NCBI GenBank assembly: GCA_944323995.1 | Contig: CALUUN010000004.1 | Span: 62,001-126,000, forward strand | Length of the DNA stretch: 64,000 nt | Direction: 5' to 3' | DNA from: Candidatus Gastranaerophilales bacterium | GTDB lineage: Bacteria > Cyanobacteriota > Vampirovibrionia > Gastranaerophilales > Gastranaerophilaceae | Shown: in pieces, positions 1-8,171 of the stretch | Layout: every line of letters begins with the position of its first letter | Numbering within the stretch: position 1 is the first letter of the stretch | The notes under the pieces: model-generated | Told to the model about the DNA's origin: nothing | Databases searched by the model: none | Seen by the model: only the letters and a program-made list of their open reading frames with translations | Translations under genes and position numbers: made by a program

Positions 1-385
1 CTTTGTCTGTTAAGACTTTAGCGTCCTCGACACCTAATTGAAAATTATCTTCCGCGCCTTCCACCGAATACAAAAAAGCGTCTTTGCCGCCGGCGATTTT
101 GCCTTGAACCATGTCATGGGGAACGCTGAATGTCGGAGGGCATTCGGAAGCGTCAAGAATACCGAGTCTGCCGGAGGTGCCGGCTCCGAAATAGAAAAGC
201 CGTCCGCCTTTTAAAAACTGTTTTGCAATCAAATCAATTGCCTGCGCAATATGCTCCGCCTCATCTTCGACAGCCAGCGCCACAAGTTTATCTTCCTCAT
301 TCATTTTTTTGACCATATCAATAGTAGACAAAAGGTCGATATCCTTTGTGTTCTCGTTTCTGTACTCGGTAATTACTTCACTCAT
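1..385 (-). CDS. murQ: N-acetylmuramic acid 6-phosphate etherase MurQ (partial, C-terminus outside window)
   Basis: About 128 N-terminal residues are present; the gene runs off the left edge. MurQ cleaves the D-lactyl ether of MurNAc-6-phosphate to give GlcNAc-6-phosphate in peptidoglycan recycling. The SIS-domain motif [20 protein letters not shown] is typical of this family and distinguishes it from other sugar isomerases. The start at 385 has an AGGAGG Shine-Dalgarno that overlaps the stop codon of ribH, nine bases upstream, so ribH and murQ are probably co-transcribed and translationally coupled. Confident on family; the rest of the protein cannot be judged here. Confidence 0.9.
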   Translation of the reverse strand, partial: MSEVITEYRNENTKDIDLLSTIDMVKKMNEEDKLVALAVEDEAEHIAQAIDLIAKQFLKGGRLFYFGAGTSGRLGILDASECPPTFSVPHDMVQGKIAGGKDAFLYSVEGAEDNFQLGVEDAKVLTDK

Positions 386-394
386 AGAGACCTC

Positions 395-856
395 CTAAAC
401 CATTTTCACTAAATTAGCCATTTCAATAGCGGTTTTTGCCGCATCAGAACCCTTGTTTCCTGCTTTTGTTCCCGCTCTTTCGATAGCCTGTTCAATGTTG
501 TCGGTTGTAAGAACACCGAAGATTACGGGGACACCGGTTTCCAGACTTACGTGTGCAACGCCTTTTGACACTTCCGCGCTCACGTAATCAAAATGCGGTG
601 TGGAACCTTTGATTACGGCGCCGAGAGTAATCAGTGCGTTATATTTGCCGGTTTTTGCAAATTTTTGAGCCGCAAGCGGAATTTCGAAAGCGCCCGGAAC
701 TTTTACTATGTCAATATTGTCGTCTGAAACGCCGTGTCTTTTAAGCTCATCTATCGCGCCTGATAATAATTTTGAACCGATAAAATCGTTAAATCTTGAT
801 ATAATTATGCAAAATTTTTCATTGCCTGTTGTCAGCTGCCCTTCAAATGTTTTCAT
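395..856 (-). CDS. ribH: 6,7-dimethyl-8-ribityllumazine synthase (RibH)
   Basis: A 153-residue protein, normal length for the family. It condenses 3,4-dihydroxy-2-butanone 4-phosphate with the ribitylamino-uracil intermediate, the penultimate step of riboflavin synthesis. Visible motifs are [12 protein letters not shown] near the N-terminus, [11 protein letters not shown], the [14 protein letters not shown] segment with the active-site histidine, and [16 protein letters not shown]. An upstream in-frame ATG at 874 exists, but the AGGAG Shine-Dalgarno lies between the two and fits the ATG at 856 (seven-base spacing), so the shorter form is preferred. No other riboflavin gene is in the window; it precedes murQ. 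Confidence 0.93.
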   Translation of the reverse strand: MKTFEGQLTTGNEKFCIIISRFNDFIGSKLLSGAIDELKRHGVSDDNIDIVKVPGAFEIPLAAQKFAKTGKYNALITLGAVIKGSTPHFDYVSAEVSKGVAHVSLETGVPVIFGVLTTDNIEQAIERAGTKAGNKGSDAAKTAIEMANLVKMV

Positions 857-894
857 TTTTATACTCCTTTGCATACATTTTACAACACGGAGGG

Positions 895-1596
895 CTAATT
901 TACAATAAGCGGGTGGAAAATCTTATAAAAAATATATAATGAGGCAAGAATAAGCAAAACGCCGCTTATTTTCATCAGGGAATCCGAAATTTTGTAAAAA
1001 TTATTCCGGTTTTTCAGTTCGGAGGTTAAAAACCCTGCAAGGATGAGGATTAAGCCCTGACCTATTGAAAAAAGAAACAGCATAATAATTGCGTTTATAA
1101 TATTTGCGGAAAGTGAAGCGAAAGCCATAATTCCTGCAAGAATAGGGGTGGAACACGGGCTTCCGACAAGCGCAAACGCCGCCCCAAGTATAACAGGATA
1201 AATATATGTGCGGTGTGCGTCATTTTTCGGCATTTCTTTTATAAGTACAGGAAGTTCAAAATCCAGAAATCCTATGAGTTTCAAGCCCATAACGAGAATT
1301 ATAGAGGCAAGTACAAGCCCGAAATAACCTCCGGCAAAAGATATGAACACTTTGCCGGTAACGGCGCAGATTATGCCGATAATTGAAAATACAACGGCCG
1401 TACCCAGAACAAAAAATATCATTTGCACAAGCGTTTTGGCAGGTTTTGCATCAGAATATCCTCCGACGTATCCGATTATTATAGGAAGCATGGAAAGCGA
1501 ACACGGCGATATTGAAGCAACAAGCCCGCCGAGAAAAGACAGTCCGAAAAGGATTAAAAGGCTTGTATTGTTGGTGAAAATATCGGTGTAATCCAT
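895..1596 (-). CDS. ccdA: CcdA/DsbD-type thiol-disulfide transmembrane transporter
   Basis: A 233-residue, very hydrophobic protein with about six membrane segments, the size of CcdA. The two signature cysteine motifs, SPCSLSMLP near residue 31 and [10 protein letters not shown] near residue 147, form the redox pair that passes electrons from cytoplasmic thioredoxin across the membrane. The start overlaps the stop of the upstream thioredoxin-like gene by one base (TAATG), so the two are coupled. The likely job is to keep the adjacent extracytoplasmic thioredoxin-like protein reduced. Cytochrome c maturation cannot be inferred, because no other such gene is visible. Confidence 0.88.
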   Translation of the reverse strand: MDYTDIFTNNTSLLILFGLSFLGGLVASISPCSLSMLPIIIGYVGGYSDAKPAKTLVQMIFFVLGTAVVFSIIGIICAVTGKVFISFAGGYFGLVLASIILVMGLKLIGFLDFELPVLIKEMPKNDAHRTYIYPVILGAAFALVGSPCSTPILAGIMAFASLSANIINAIIMLFLFSIGQGLILILAGFLTSELKNRNNFYKISDSLMKISGVLLILASLYIFYKIFHPLIVN

Positions 1597-1988
1597 TATT
1601 TAAGACCTTTCAGATAACTTTCCATTTCTTCTTTTTCTATGGCGCCTTCAATACGTTTGACCTGTTTGCCGGTTGAATCCAGAAGGATTATTGTCGGTAC
1701 AAGAGTTACGTTATATTTTTCTATCTGTGAATTTGTAAAAGAAGTGCTGTCTTGCACCGGAATTTCAGTTAAGATTATTGCACCTTCATACTGCGGAAAG
1801 ATTTCTTTGAATATCTGATTCATCTTCTGGCAGTCAAGACACATTGCTGATGTGAATTTTATAACCTGAGGCTTGTTAGCGGTGTTTTCGGCTGTTTGTG
1901 CGGTTGTTGCGTTTGAACGGGTCAAAGCCATATACGCGATAACAGGTACCGCAAAAATTAATAAAATTGTAATCAGATTTTTTTTCAT
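1596..1988 (-). CDS. Membrane-anchored thioredoxin-like protein
   Basis: A 130-residue protein with an N-terminal hydrophobic segment (about residues 4-21, signal anchor) and a thioredoxin fold facing the periplasm. The redox motif is CLDC at residues 50-53, and the cis-proline loop is LVPTI (Pro98). The unusual CLDC rather than CGPC or CPHC suggests a reductase partner of CcdA and not a general thioredoxin. A clear AGGAGC Shine-Dalgarno precedes the start, and the gene overlaps ccdA by one base. Substrates are unknown. Confidence 0.82.
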   Translation of the reverse strand: MKKNLITILLIFAVPVIAYMALTRSNATTAQTAENTANKPQVIKFTSAMCLDCQKMNQIFKEIFPQYEGAIILTEIPVQDSTSFTNSQIEKYNVTLVPTIILLDSTGKQVKRIEGAIEKEEMESYLKGLK

Positions 1989-2469
1989 AATTTGCTCCTT
2001 CTGATTTTATATTAACATAAAACAAAAATAAAATATTACTTAGTCGGCTAAATTTTCAGGGGAATTTTAAAGTCGTGAAGTTCATTTCTTTCGCTCCGCA
2101 CGATAATATGTCATAACGAGGGTGCCTGAGGCACGGCAACACAGTCTTGTCATTACGAGCAGACGCAGTCTGCGTAGTAATCGCATAATCGCCATAATGA
2201 TATGCCTGAAACTCCCTCCCCCCTTGAGGGGGAGGGCTGGGGTGGGGGGGCTTTAACCGTGATATAGCGGGTTTCCGCAGATTAGAAATTCCGGTGTAAA
2301 GTTGTCGGATTAGTAAATCCGACCCACAATTCTATAACGGTTGCAAGATGCAGAAACAAGTTCAGCATGACAAGTTTTACTGCAAACCAGCCTCGCCCCT
2401 TGAGGAGCAAAGCGAACCAACGAGGAACGAGTTGTGTGAGCCTGCTTCCGTAACAAAGTGAAGGTGAGA
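1989..2469. repeat. Intergenic mosaic of short palindromic repeats
   Basis: About 480 bases with no credible gene. Several separate palindromes can be read: ACGCAG-T-CTGCGT at 2163-2175, a CCCTCCCCC/GGGGGAGGG hairpin at about 2213-2236 followed by a G-rich tail ending in TGGGGGGGCTTTAAC, and GTCGGATT-AGT-AAATCCGAC at 2303-2322. Segments such as the GTCATTACGAGC stretch near 2150 and, on the minus strand, CATGCTGAACTTGTTTC near 2360 resemble dispersed intergenic repeats seen in many bacterial genomes. The block looks like an accumulation site for small non-coding repeats. Confidence 0.6.
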
Positions 2470-2666
2470 GGCCGCAGTTGTGTGAACGCAGTGAACTACA
2501 AATGCGGGTGAGGGGTCTAAATATGCATGAAGTTCTCAAATTACCCCTCACCTGAATTTCTAACACTCGTTCCTCGTGTTGAAATTCTGCCTCTCCCACA
2601 AGGGGAGAGGCTGTTCTATTGTTAAAAAGCGGTACTTGTGAAATGCTACAAATACCGCTTATTAAA
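2470..2666. repeat. Copy 1 of a ~197-bp hairpin-rich repeat downstream of pilin-like gene A
   Basis: This block is nearly identical to 14780-14977 and lies in the same place relative to a pilin-like gene stop codon. Starting from GGCCGCAGTTGTGTGAACGC it contains three nested inverted repeats: GGTGAGGGGT/ACCCCTCACC, GAATTTC..AACAC/GTGTT..GAAATTC, and CTCTCCC/GGGGAGAG. The gene-proximal end (2621-2660), read on the minus strand, is an AAGCGGTA-type stem followed by a T run. It may be a mobile hairpin element or part of the pilin cassette. Confidence 0.8.
2621..2660 (-). terminator. Rho-independent terminator of pilin-like gene A
   Basis: On the minus strand AAGCGGTATTTGT pairs with ACAAGTACCGCTT (one G-T wobble), followed by TTTTT. 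It starts about 36 bases past the stop codon and is conserved at the same place after gene B. Confidence 0.75.
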
Positions 2667-2696
2667 TATATCTTCTCCAACTTTGCGGCACTCACG

Positions 2697-3867
2697 CTAT
2701 TCCGCTAAGCACACCGCCTGAAAGTCGCTGCTGCGGCGGGCGTTGCCCCGGGCAGTGAGAGTGGAGTAGAAGGTGCGGTTGCACGCGCTGCCCTTGCTGT
2801 CCTCCTCACTCGACCACAGCCAAAAGTCGGAGCCGGGAGAGGTGACAAATCCCATTGATACTGCAAGGTCGTTATCTCTTGCGCCGTAGCTTGATCCATT
2901 TGTTGCTATTTCTGTACCGGGGTACAAGTCTCTCGCTAATTGGTTTAACTGTTCCATACTCGGTAAACTTGAACCCATATCATGGCATGCTTTTACTGCA
3001 CCTGCCCAGTAGTCATTTTTGCCATAGGGTGAATACATGCAATATTGAAGACCATATTTACTCATAAATGCTAAGTCATCAGGATCACTTGTTGTTCCGT
3101 TTGTGTCACAAGCATTCCAAACATGTGGTGTTGGTATAAAAGGTGCAGTGAAACATGTTCCGTCACTTAGTTCTATTGCGCAGTTGCTGCCACCTAAACT
3201 CGCTACGTTTAGTCCTCGTAAATCTTTTTGCTGGGTATTAGGATTCTTAAATCCGTCTACGTCATATAATATTGCAAGACAATCTGTGCCTATGCCGGTT
3301 TCTCCTATTGTTATTACATCATTACTGAATTGGTTTTGTCTGCAATCAGGATTATATGCTATTACCCCGTTTACTCCGTTTGCAAATTGAACACCTACCG
3401 TATTTGTATCCCAATCTTCCTGTCCGAAGTTCTTTGCTTTTTTAATCTTTGACATATCAACTTCTTCATCACCCCAGGTTACGGTATCCGCAAAGCATGT
3501 TGTAATATCATCGTTATCACATATTCTTGTTATCTTAATATGTTTAGACAATTCATCAACAAACGCTTCTGTTGTTGTATAACCTGCCAACGTTCCTTGA
3601 ACATTCATAACTTTTAATGCTTCACCGAGTTTTCTCTGGAATACCTGTGATGCAGTGTTCCATGCTTTTGTTTGATAATTTTGCACTAAAGTCGGGATTG
3701 TTAATGCTGCTACTATTCCGATAATCGCTAAAGTTATCAACACTTCAGCTAAAGTGAAAGCTGATTTAACTTTTGTGGTTATTAAACTGCTGTGTTCAGC
3801 ATGTGAAGCTGATTTACAGCCCCCCCCCCCCACTCAAGGAGGTGATGTAGTCTGCGTTTTTGGCCAT
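2697..3867 (-). CDS. Type IV pilin-like protein A with C-type-lectin-like C-terminus; reading frame broken at a poly-G tract
   Basis: The body begins with the pilin/pseudopilin signature AFTLAEVLITLAIIGIVAAL, where the prepilin peptidase would cut between Ala and Phe, followed by a long globular region. The C-terminus (LPSMEQLNQLARDLYP, LWSSEE, QAVCL) resembles the C-type-lectin-like fold of retroelement targets. The only start with a proper Shine-Dalgarno (GGAGG, eight-base spacing) is ATG 3867, beginning MAKNADYITS. From there the frame runs into twelve G residues (plus-strand C at 3820-3831) and then a TAA. With 11 or 14 G it would join the pilin frame with a 36-residue leader. A GTG at 3833 keeps the body open but lacks a ribosome site. 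The body is about 70% similar to gene B by eye. Confidence 0.82.
2706..2831 (-). other. Putative variable region (retroelement-type) at the 3' end of pilin-like gene A
   Basis: In the last ~42 codons, roughly two thirds of the codons end in C (AGC, GGC, TGC, AAC, CGC, ACC, TTC, TAC, TCC, CTC, GCC, GAC). The GC content is far above the AT-rich remainder of the gene. The segment is bounded by conserved LWSS and QAVCL. Codons ending in C at exposed lectin-fold positions are what adenine-directed mutagenesis of AAC codons produces. No template repeat or reverse transcriptase is in the window, so this is inference. Confidence 0.5.
3820..3831 (-). repeat. G12 homopolymer in the pilin A leader (candidate phase-variation switch)
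   Basis: Twelve consecutive C on the plus strand (G on the coding strand) lie 33 bases after the ATG at 3867. Removing one G restores a continuous frame from the ATG into the pilin; with twelve, translation stops two codons past the tract. Such tracts change length by slippage. Confidence 0.75.
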
Positions 3868-3934
3868 TTGTTTTTCCTCCGTTTTCTCTTCCATAAAAAA
3901 ATCATATCAGAAATTTTTGATTTTGGCAACTGTT

Positions 3935-4096
3935 TTAATCTTCCGGAATATAAAAATCAGCCCTTTCCAATAATTCCCTTGTGTGTTCATAGCAGCAGCT
4001 ATTGCGGCATATCTGCTGGTATTCCCGTACAATGTTAAGTACATCGTCTACGCTCATTTTTATAAGCCTTCTTTTGCCTTCTATTATTCTTGCCAT
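3935..4096 (-). CDS. Small unknown protein, 53 residues
   Basis: A short frame, MARIIEGKRRL to the end, with a good AAAGGAAA Shine-Dalgarno seven bases before the ATG. It is charged and soluble, with two adjacent cysteines (NSCCYEH) and no membrane segment or signal peptide. It sits between the rpoC2 terminator and pilin-like gene A, on the same strand as the pilin and about 67 bases upstream of the pilin ATG, so the two could share a transcript. I do not recognise the family. Ribosome site, sensible amino-acid composition and position make it a probable gene. Confidence 0.55.
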   Translation of the reverse strand: MARIIEGKRRLIKMSVDDVLNIVREYQQICRNSCCYEHTRELLERADFYIPED

Positions 4097-4196
4097 AAAA
4101 TTTCCTTTCTGTTTTCTTTTACGGCAAATTCCGGTTCAAACCTTTGCAAAATCCGCTTTTTTATTTAGAAATAATTTTTCAGATCTGAATAAGCAT

Positions 4197-4230
4197 AAAA
4201 AAATGCCCCCTTTTCAGGGAGCATTTTTTT
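4197..4230 (-). terminator. Terminator of the rpoBC1C2 operon
   Basis: On the minus strand ATGCTCCC-TGAAAA-GGGGGCAT is followed by seven T, directly after the rpoC2 stop codon. Confidence 0.85.
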
Positions 4231-4237
4231 GTATGAA

Positions 4238-7200
4238 TTATTCATCTTCATTGTCGTCAAGCTGGAAATCAGGTGAGCCGAACATGCCTTCAATTTCTTC
4301 AAGAATTGCAGACGGTTTTCTTGCCTGATTTCTTTGTGCAACCGCACGTTTTCTGGCTTCGCGTTCTTTTTCTTCGTTAGCGTTTGAAAGATGGTGGAAA
4401 CCTGTGCCGGCAGGGATTAAACGTCCGATAATAACGTTTTCTTTCAAGCCCCTGAGCATGTCTTTCTTGCCGTCAACTGCAGCTTCTGTCAGGATTCTTG
4501 TTGTTTCCTGGAATGAAGCGGCCGAAATGAAACTTTCGGTGTTCAATGAAGCCTTTGTAATACCTAACAGCATGTATTCGCATGTTGCAGGTGTTTTGCC
4601 TTCTTCTTCAATCTTTTTGTTGGTTTCTTCAAATGTTTGAAGTTCAACAAGTTCACCCGGAAGAAGGTTTGTGTCGCCCGCGTCAATAACCTTAACTTTT
4701 TTGGTCATCTGACGTACGATGATTTCAATGTGTTTGTCAGCAATTTCTACACCCTGTGAACGGTATACACGCTGTACTTCATCAACCAGATACTGCTGAG
4801 CTGCTTCAACTCCGCAAAGTCTGATTACGTCATGCGGGTTCAAAGGACCGCTTGTCAAAGGCTGGCCTTTTGTGATTTTTTGTTTATCGTGAACGATAAT
4901 ATTTGCGTCTATTGCGTATTTGATTTCGACTCTGCCGTTTTCGTTTACTAAATACAATCTCGGCAGATCTTCGTCTGTTTCAATTTCAGCAACGCCGTCT
5001 TCTTCCGCAAGGATTGCGCAGTCTTTCGGTTTGCGGCCTTCAAGAAGCTCTTCAACCCTCGGCAAACCTTGTACGATGTCGCCTGTTTTTTGTCTTTCAA
5101 ATACAAGTGTCGCAATCATGTCGCCTCTGAGTACCAGTGCGCCGGATTCAACCTGAAGCATTGTACCTGGGCTGATTAAGTAAGGACGTCCGGTTCTGAT
5201 TGTTACTTCACCTTTGTTAACCGCTGTTACAAGACCTGAAACAGGTGAGGTTTCTCCGCTTGATGAAATTATTGAATCAGTTTTTACAAAGTCGCCTTTC
5301 TTAACGCTTGCGGCTGATTTTATTTTGATAACTTCTTCATACTTTTCGCTTGTTAAAAGAAGTCTTCTGTTGTCTGTTTTTGCTTCGTTAATTGCTGCAA
5401 CACCGTCATTGATTGCAAGAACCTGTGTTTTTGCAATAGGTGTTTTCGCATCAATTGTCTGACCGTCTTTTACCAGAAGTTCTGTCTGAAGCGCTGATAA
5501 AAGTTTTGCGTTGCCTTCAAATTCACGGCGGACAATTAAGTTTTCAAGAACAACAATTCTCAAGTTGCCCTTTTCATCAAGTTCAACCATGCCTTTGAGG
5601 TGTGACAGGTATCCTTGCATTTGAAGAACAAGGCTTGTTCTTGTGATTGTTGAACCGTCAAGATTTCTTACTCTTGCGCCGTCTTTGTACTGTAATTGTG
5701 TTACCGGAACAATGTCAATCAATTCATCAGTTGTGTTGAATTTGATTGATACGTCTTTTTGTTGAACATCAAGAACCTGAACCGGTCTTACAAGAATTTG
5801 TACAGGCTGGTTTGCAATGTTGTCTTCATCAAGCGAAAGTCCTGCGTCAAGTTCTTCATCCAGATCGTCAATGTCGATTTCATCAAGTGATGAATCCATT
5901 ATTGTTACGATTGAAGTTTCTTTTGCCTTGATGCCTTCAGCGATTACCGTGCCTTTTTTAACAACTTCGCCTTCGTCAACTTTTAATTCCGAAACGCTCG
6001 GCAATGTGTGGATTTCTCCGGGTCTTACCGTGATTTCGTGAATTATGTCGTTGTATTCTTTAAATTCAACAATACCGTCTATGTGGCAGTATACGTCTTT
6101 TACAACCTCTGTTCCGGCTGTAACGTAAGCTCCGTTATCTACCATCTTTAATGAACTGTCTTTTGAAATCTGGTGGATTTCTTCAGGAATAAATACAACC
6201 GTACCGGGTTTTGTGATGATTTGGTTTTCATCAACTTCAACGTCAACGTATCTGATTTCGCCCGAGCTTGTTACAGCACATTCTTCGTCAAGAAGTTCCG
6301 CGATAATCATGCCGTTTTCAACCGTTGTGTCTACCGGCGCTTTTACTATGTATTTTTCGCCTGTCTTTTTAACAGTCCAGATTTGTTCTTTTTTGGTTTG
6401 TTCAAATGAAGCATTTTCAGGCATTAAAGAAGCAATTACAATTGTTATTTCTTTACCTTGAACAATTTTCTTAATCTTTTTGCCTTCAAAGTTTACATCT
6501 TCTATTACTAAATCTTCGCCGAAACGAACTTCGCCGCCGTGTTCCGAAATTGTTAACGTTTCCGCTAATTTTTCGCCGGCTTTGATTTTTTGTCCGTCTT
6601 TTACGATTACTTTTGAACCGCCCGGAAGGTTATATACGTCGCCTCCGAGAACCCAGATAACACCCTGTTTGTTCGTGGTTCTTGAAATGTTGCCCTGACG
6701 GTCTTTCTTTTCGTCGGCTACAAAGTCTTCGTATACAACTTCTCCGCTTAAATCAGCGTTGATATCTTTTGTCGCTTTTTCGGTTAAACGTGAACCGTCA
6801 CCCTGTGATGCGGGTTCGTATGTCGCAAGTGTGAAACCTTTTTCAACCTGCATTCCGTTTGTGAAAAATACTGTTGAGCCTGCCGGAATGTGGTATTTTT
6901 CGGTTCTTTTTGCACCTTTAACTTCAATGTCGGCTTCGTAGTTTGCTACGTTTACGATATCACCGTGACGTGTTCTCAGTTCTCTTGTTTTAACGTTAGA
7001 AATAACTTCACCGGCTGATTTTGCATCAATGTGTTTCATCGCACCGGAGCCTTTGAATACACCGCCGGTGTGGAATGTTCTCATCGTAAGCTGTGTACCG
7101 GGTTCACCGATTGATTGTGCTGCGATAATACCGATTGCTTCGCCGACATCAACAAGTTTTTGTGTTGTCATTGCCCAGCCGTAGCACTTCTGGCAGATAC

Positions 7201-8098
7201 CGTATTCAAGTCCGCAGGTTAAGCCTGATCTTACTCTCAAATGCTGTAAATTCAAATGTGCAATCTTTTTGATATCGTCACGGTTAAGTGTCGTGCCTGA
7301 TTGTACAAGAACTGTTCCGTCAGTATCTTTTATATCTTCGGCAACCGTTCTGCCCAGTAATCTGTCTATTAAGGGTACAATAACCGTATCGCCGTCAACA
7401 ATAGGTTTCATGTTAATTGATTTTGTGGTGTGGCAGTCTTCCGCTCTTATTATTACATCCTGTGCTACGTCAACAAGACGTCTTGTTAAGTATCCTGAGT
7501 CAGCTGTTTTTAACGCCGTATCTACAAGACCTTTACGTGCACCGTATGATGAAATAATGTATTCTGTAACGGATAAGCCTTCTTTAAAGTTTGATTTGAT
7601 AGGCAAGTCGATAATTTGTCCCTGTGCGTCTGCCATCAAACCGCGCATACCGACTAATTGCGATACCTGTGATAAGTTACCTCTCGCACCGGAAAATGCC
7701 ATCATATACACAGGATTTAATTTGTCAAAGTTTTCAACTACCTGTTCGGTCAGCTTTGCAGTTGTTTCCGACCAGGTGTCGATAACTTTTGTGTATCTTT
7801 CAACTTCCGTGATTTCACCTTTCAGGTATCTGTTTGTTGATTGTTCAATTTCTTTTTCAGCTTCCTGAAGCAGTTCTTTCTTTGCCGGAGGAACCTGAAG
7901 GTCAGCTATGGAAATTGTTGTACCTGATTTGGTTGCATATTTATACCCTAAATTCTTAAGGGCGTTTGCAAGTTCTGCGGTTTTTGCGCCGCCGTACTCC
8001 AGATACATCTGGGCAAGAAGATTGTTCAAACCTTTTTTGTCCATTTGTTTGTTAATATATTCCGGAGTCTTTTTTTCGTGTATGTAAGTTGTTTCCAT
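4238..8098 (-). CDS. rpoC2: DNA-directed RNA polymerase subunit beta-double-prime (RpoC2)
   Basis: A 1286-residue protein matching the C-terminal part of bacterial beta-prime. It carries the second zinc site (Cys222, Cys295, Cys302, Cys305) and the bridge-helix/trigger-loop region with SIGEPGTQLTMRTFHTGG at about 329-346. A long insertion rich in short beta-strand repeats follows, and the conserved GLPRVEELLEGRKPK and NVIIGRLIPAGTG segments lie near the C-terminus. Separation of rpoC into rpoC1 and rpoC2 is a hallmark of cyanobacteria and their non-photosynthetic relatives. An AAAGGAAA Shine-Dalgarno precedes ATG 8098. A 73-base spacer with a small GGGTT/AACCC hairpin separates it from rpoC1. 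Confidence 0.97.
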   Translation of the reverse strand: METTYIHEKKTPEYINKQMDKKGLNNLLAQMYLEYGGAKTAELANALKNLGYKYATKSGTTISIADLQVPPAKKELLQEAEKEIEQSTNRYLKGEITEVERYTKVIDTWSETTAKLTEQVVENFDKLNPVYMMAFSGARGNLSQVSQLVGMRGLMADAQGQIIDLPIKSNFKEGLSVTEYIISSYGARKGLVDTALKTADSGYLTRRLVDVAQDVIIRAEDCHTTKSINMKPIVDGDTVIVPLIDRLLGRTVAEDIKDTDGTVLVQSGTTLNRDDIKKIAHLNLQHLRVRSGLTCGLEYGICQKCYGWAMTTQKLVDVGEAIGIIAAQSIGEPGTQLTMRTFHTGGVFKGSGAMKHIDAKSAGEVISNVKTRELRTRHGDIVNVANYEADIEVKGAKRTEKYHIPAGSTVFFTNGMQVEKGFTLATYEPASQGDGSRLTEKATKDINADLSGEVVYEDFVADEKKDRQGNISRTTNKQGVIWVLGGDVYNLPGGSKVIVKDGQKIKAGEKLAETLTISEHGGEVRFGEDLVIEDVNFEGKKIKKIVQGKEITIVIASLMPENASFEQTKKEQIWTVKKTGEKYIVKAPVDTTVENGMIIAELLDEECAVTSSGEIRYVDVEVDENQIITKPGTVVFIPEEIHQISKDSSLKMVDNGAYVTAGTEVVKDVYCHIDGIVEFKEYNDIIHEITVRPGEIHTLPSVSELKVDEGEVVKKGTVIAEGIKAKETSIVTIMDSSLDEIDIDDLDEELDAGLSLDEDNIANQPVQILVRPVQVLDVQQKDVSIKFNTTDELIDIVPVTQLQYKDGARVRNLDGSTITRTSLVLQMQGYLSHLKGMVELDEKGNLRIVVLENLIVRREFEGNAKLLSALQTELLVKDGQTIDAKTPIAKTQVLAINDGVAAINEAKTDNRRLLLTSEKYEEVIKIKSAASVKKGDFVKTDSIISSSGETSPVSGLVTAVNKGEVTIRTGRPYLISPGTMLQVESGALVLRGDMIATLVFERQKTGDIVQGLPRVEELLEGRKPKDCAILAEEDGVAEIETDEDLPRLYLVNENGRVEIKYAIDANIIVHDKQKITKGQPLTSGPLNPHDVIRLCGVEAAQQYLVDEVQRVYRSQGVEIADKHIEIIVRQMTKKVKVIDAGDTNLLPGELVELQTFEETNKKIEEEGKTPATCEYMLLGITKASLNTESFISAASFQETTRILTEAAVDGKKDMLRGLKENVIIGRLIPAGTGFHHLSNANEEKEREARKRAVAQRNQARKPSAILEEIEGMFGSPDFQLDDNEDE

Positions 8099-8171
8099 TC
8101 TATATTTCCTTTTTACTTTTTAACATCTAGCTCGGGTAGGGTTTTTGAACCCGTTTTTCAGCTCACCTGCT

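Noticed and set aside
2282-2695. 137-codon open frame on the minus strand in the repeat region
   Set aside because: It runs through palindromic repeats shared with the non-coding region at 14780-14977, has no ribosome site, and its product is low-quality (repeat-derived residues).
7269-7868. 199-codon plus-strand frame antisense to rpoC2
   Set aside because: A shadow of the conserved rpoC2 reading frame; no ribosome site or family resemblance.
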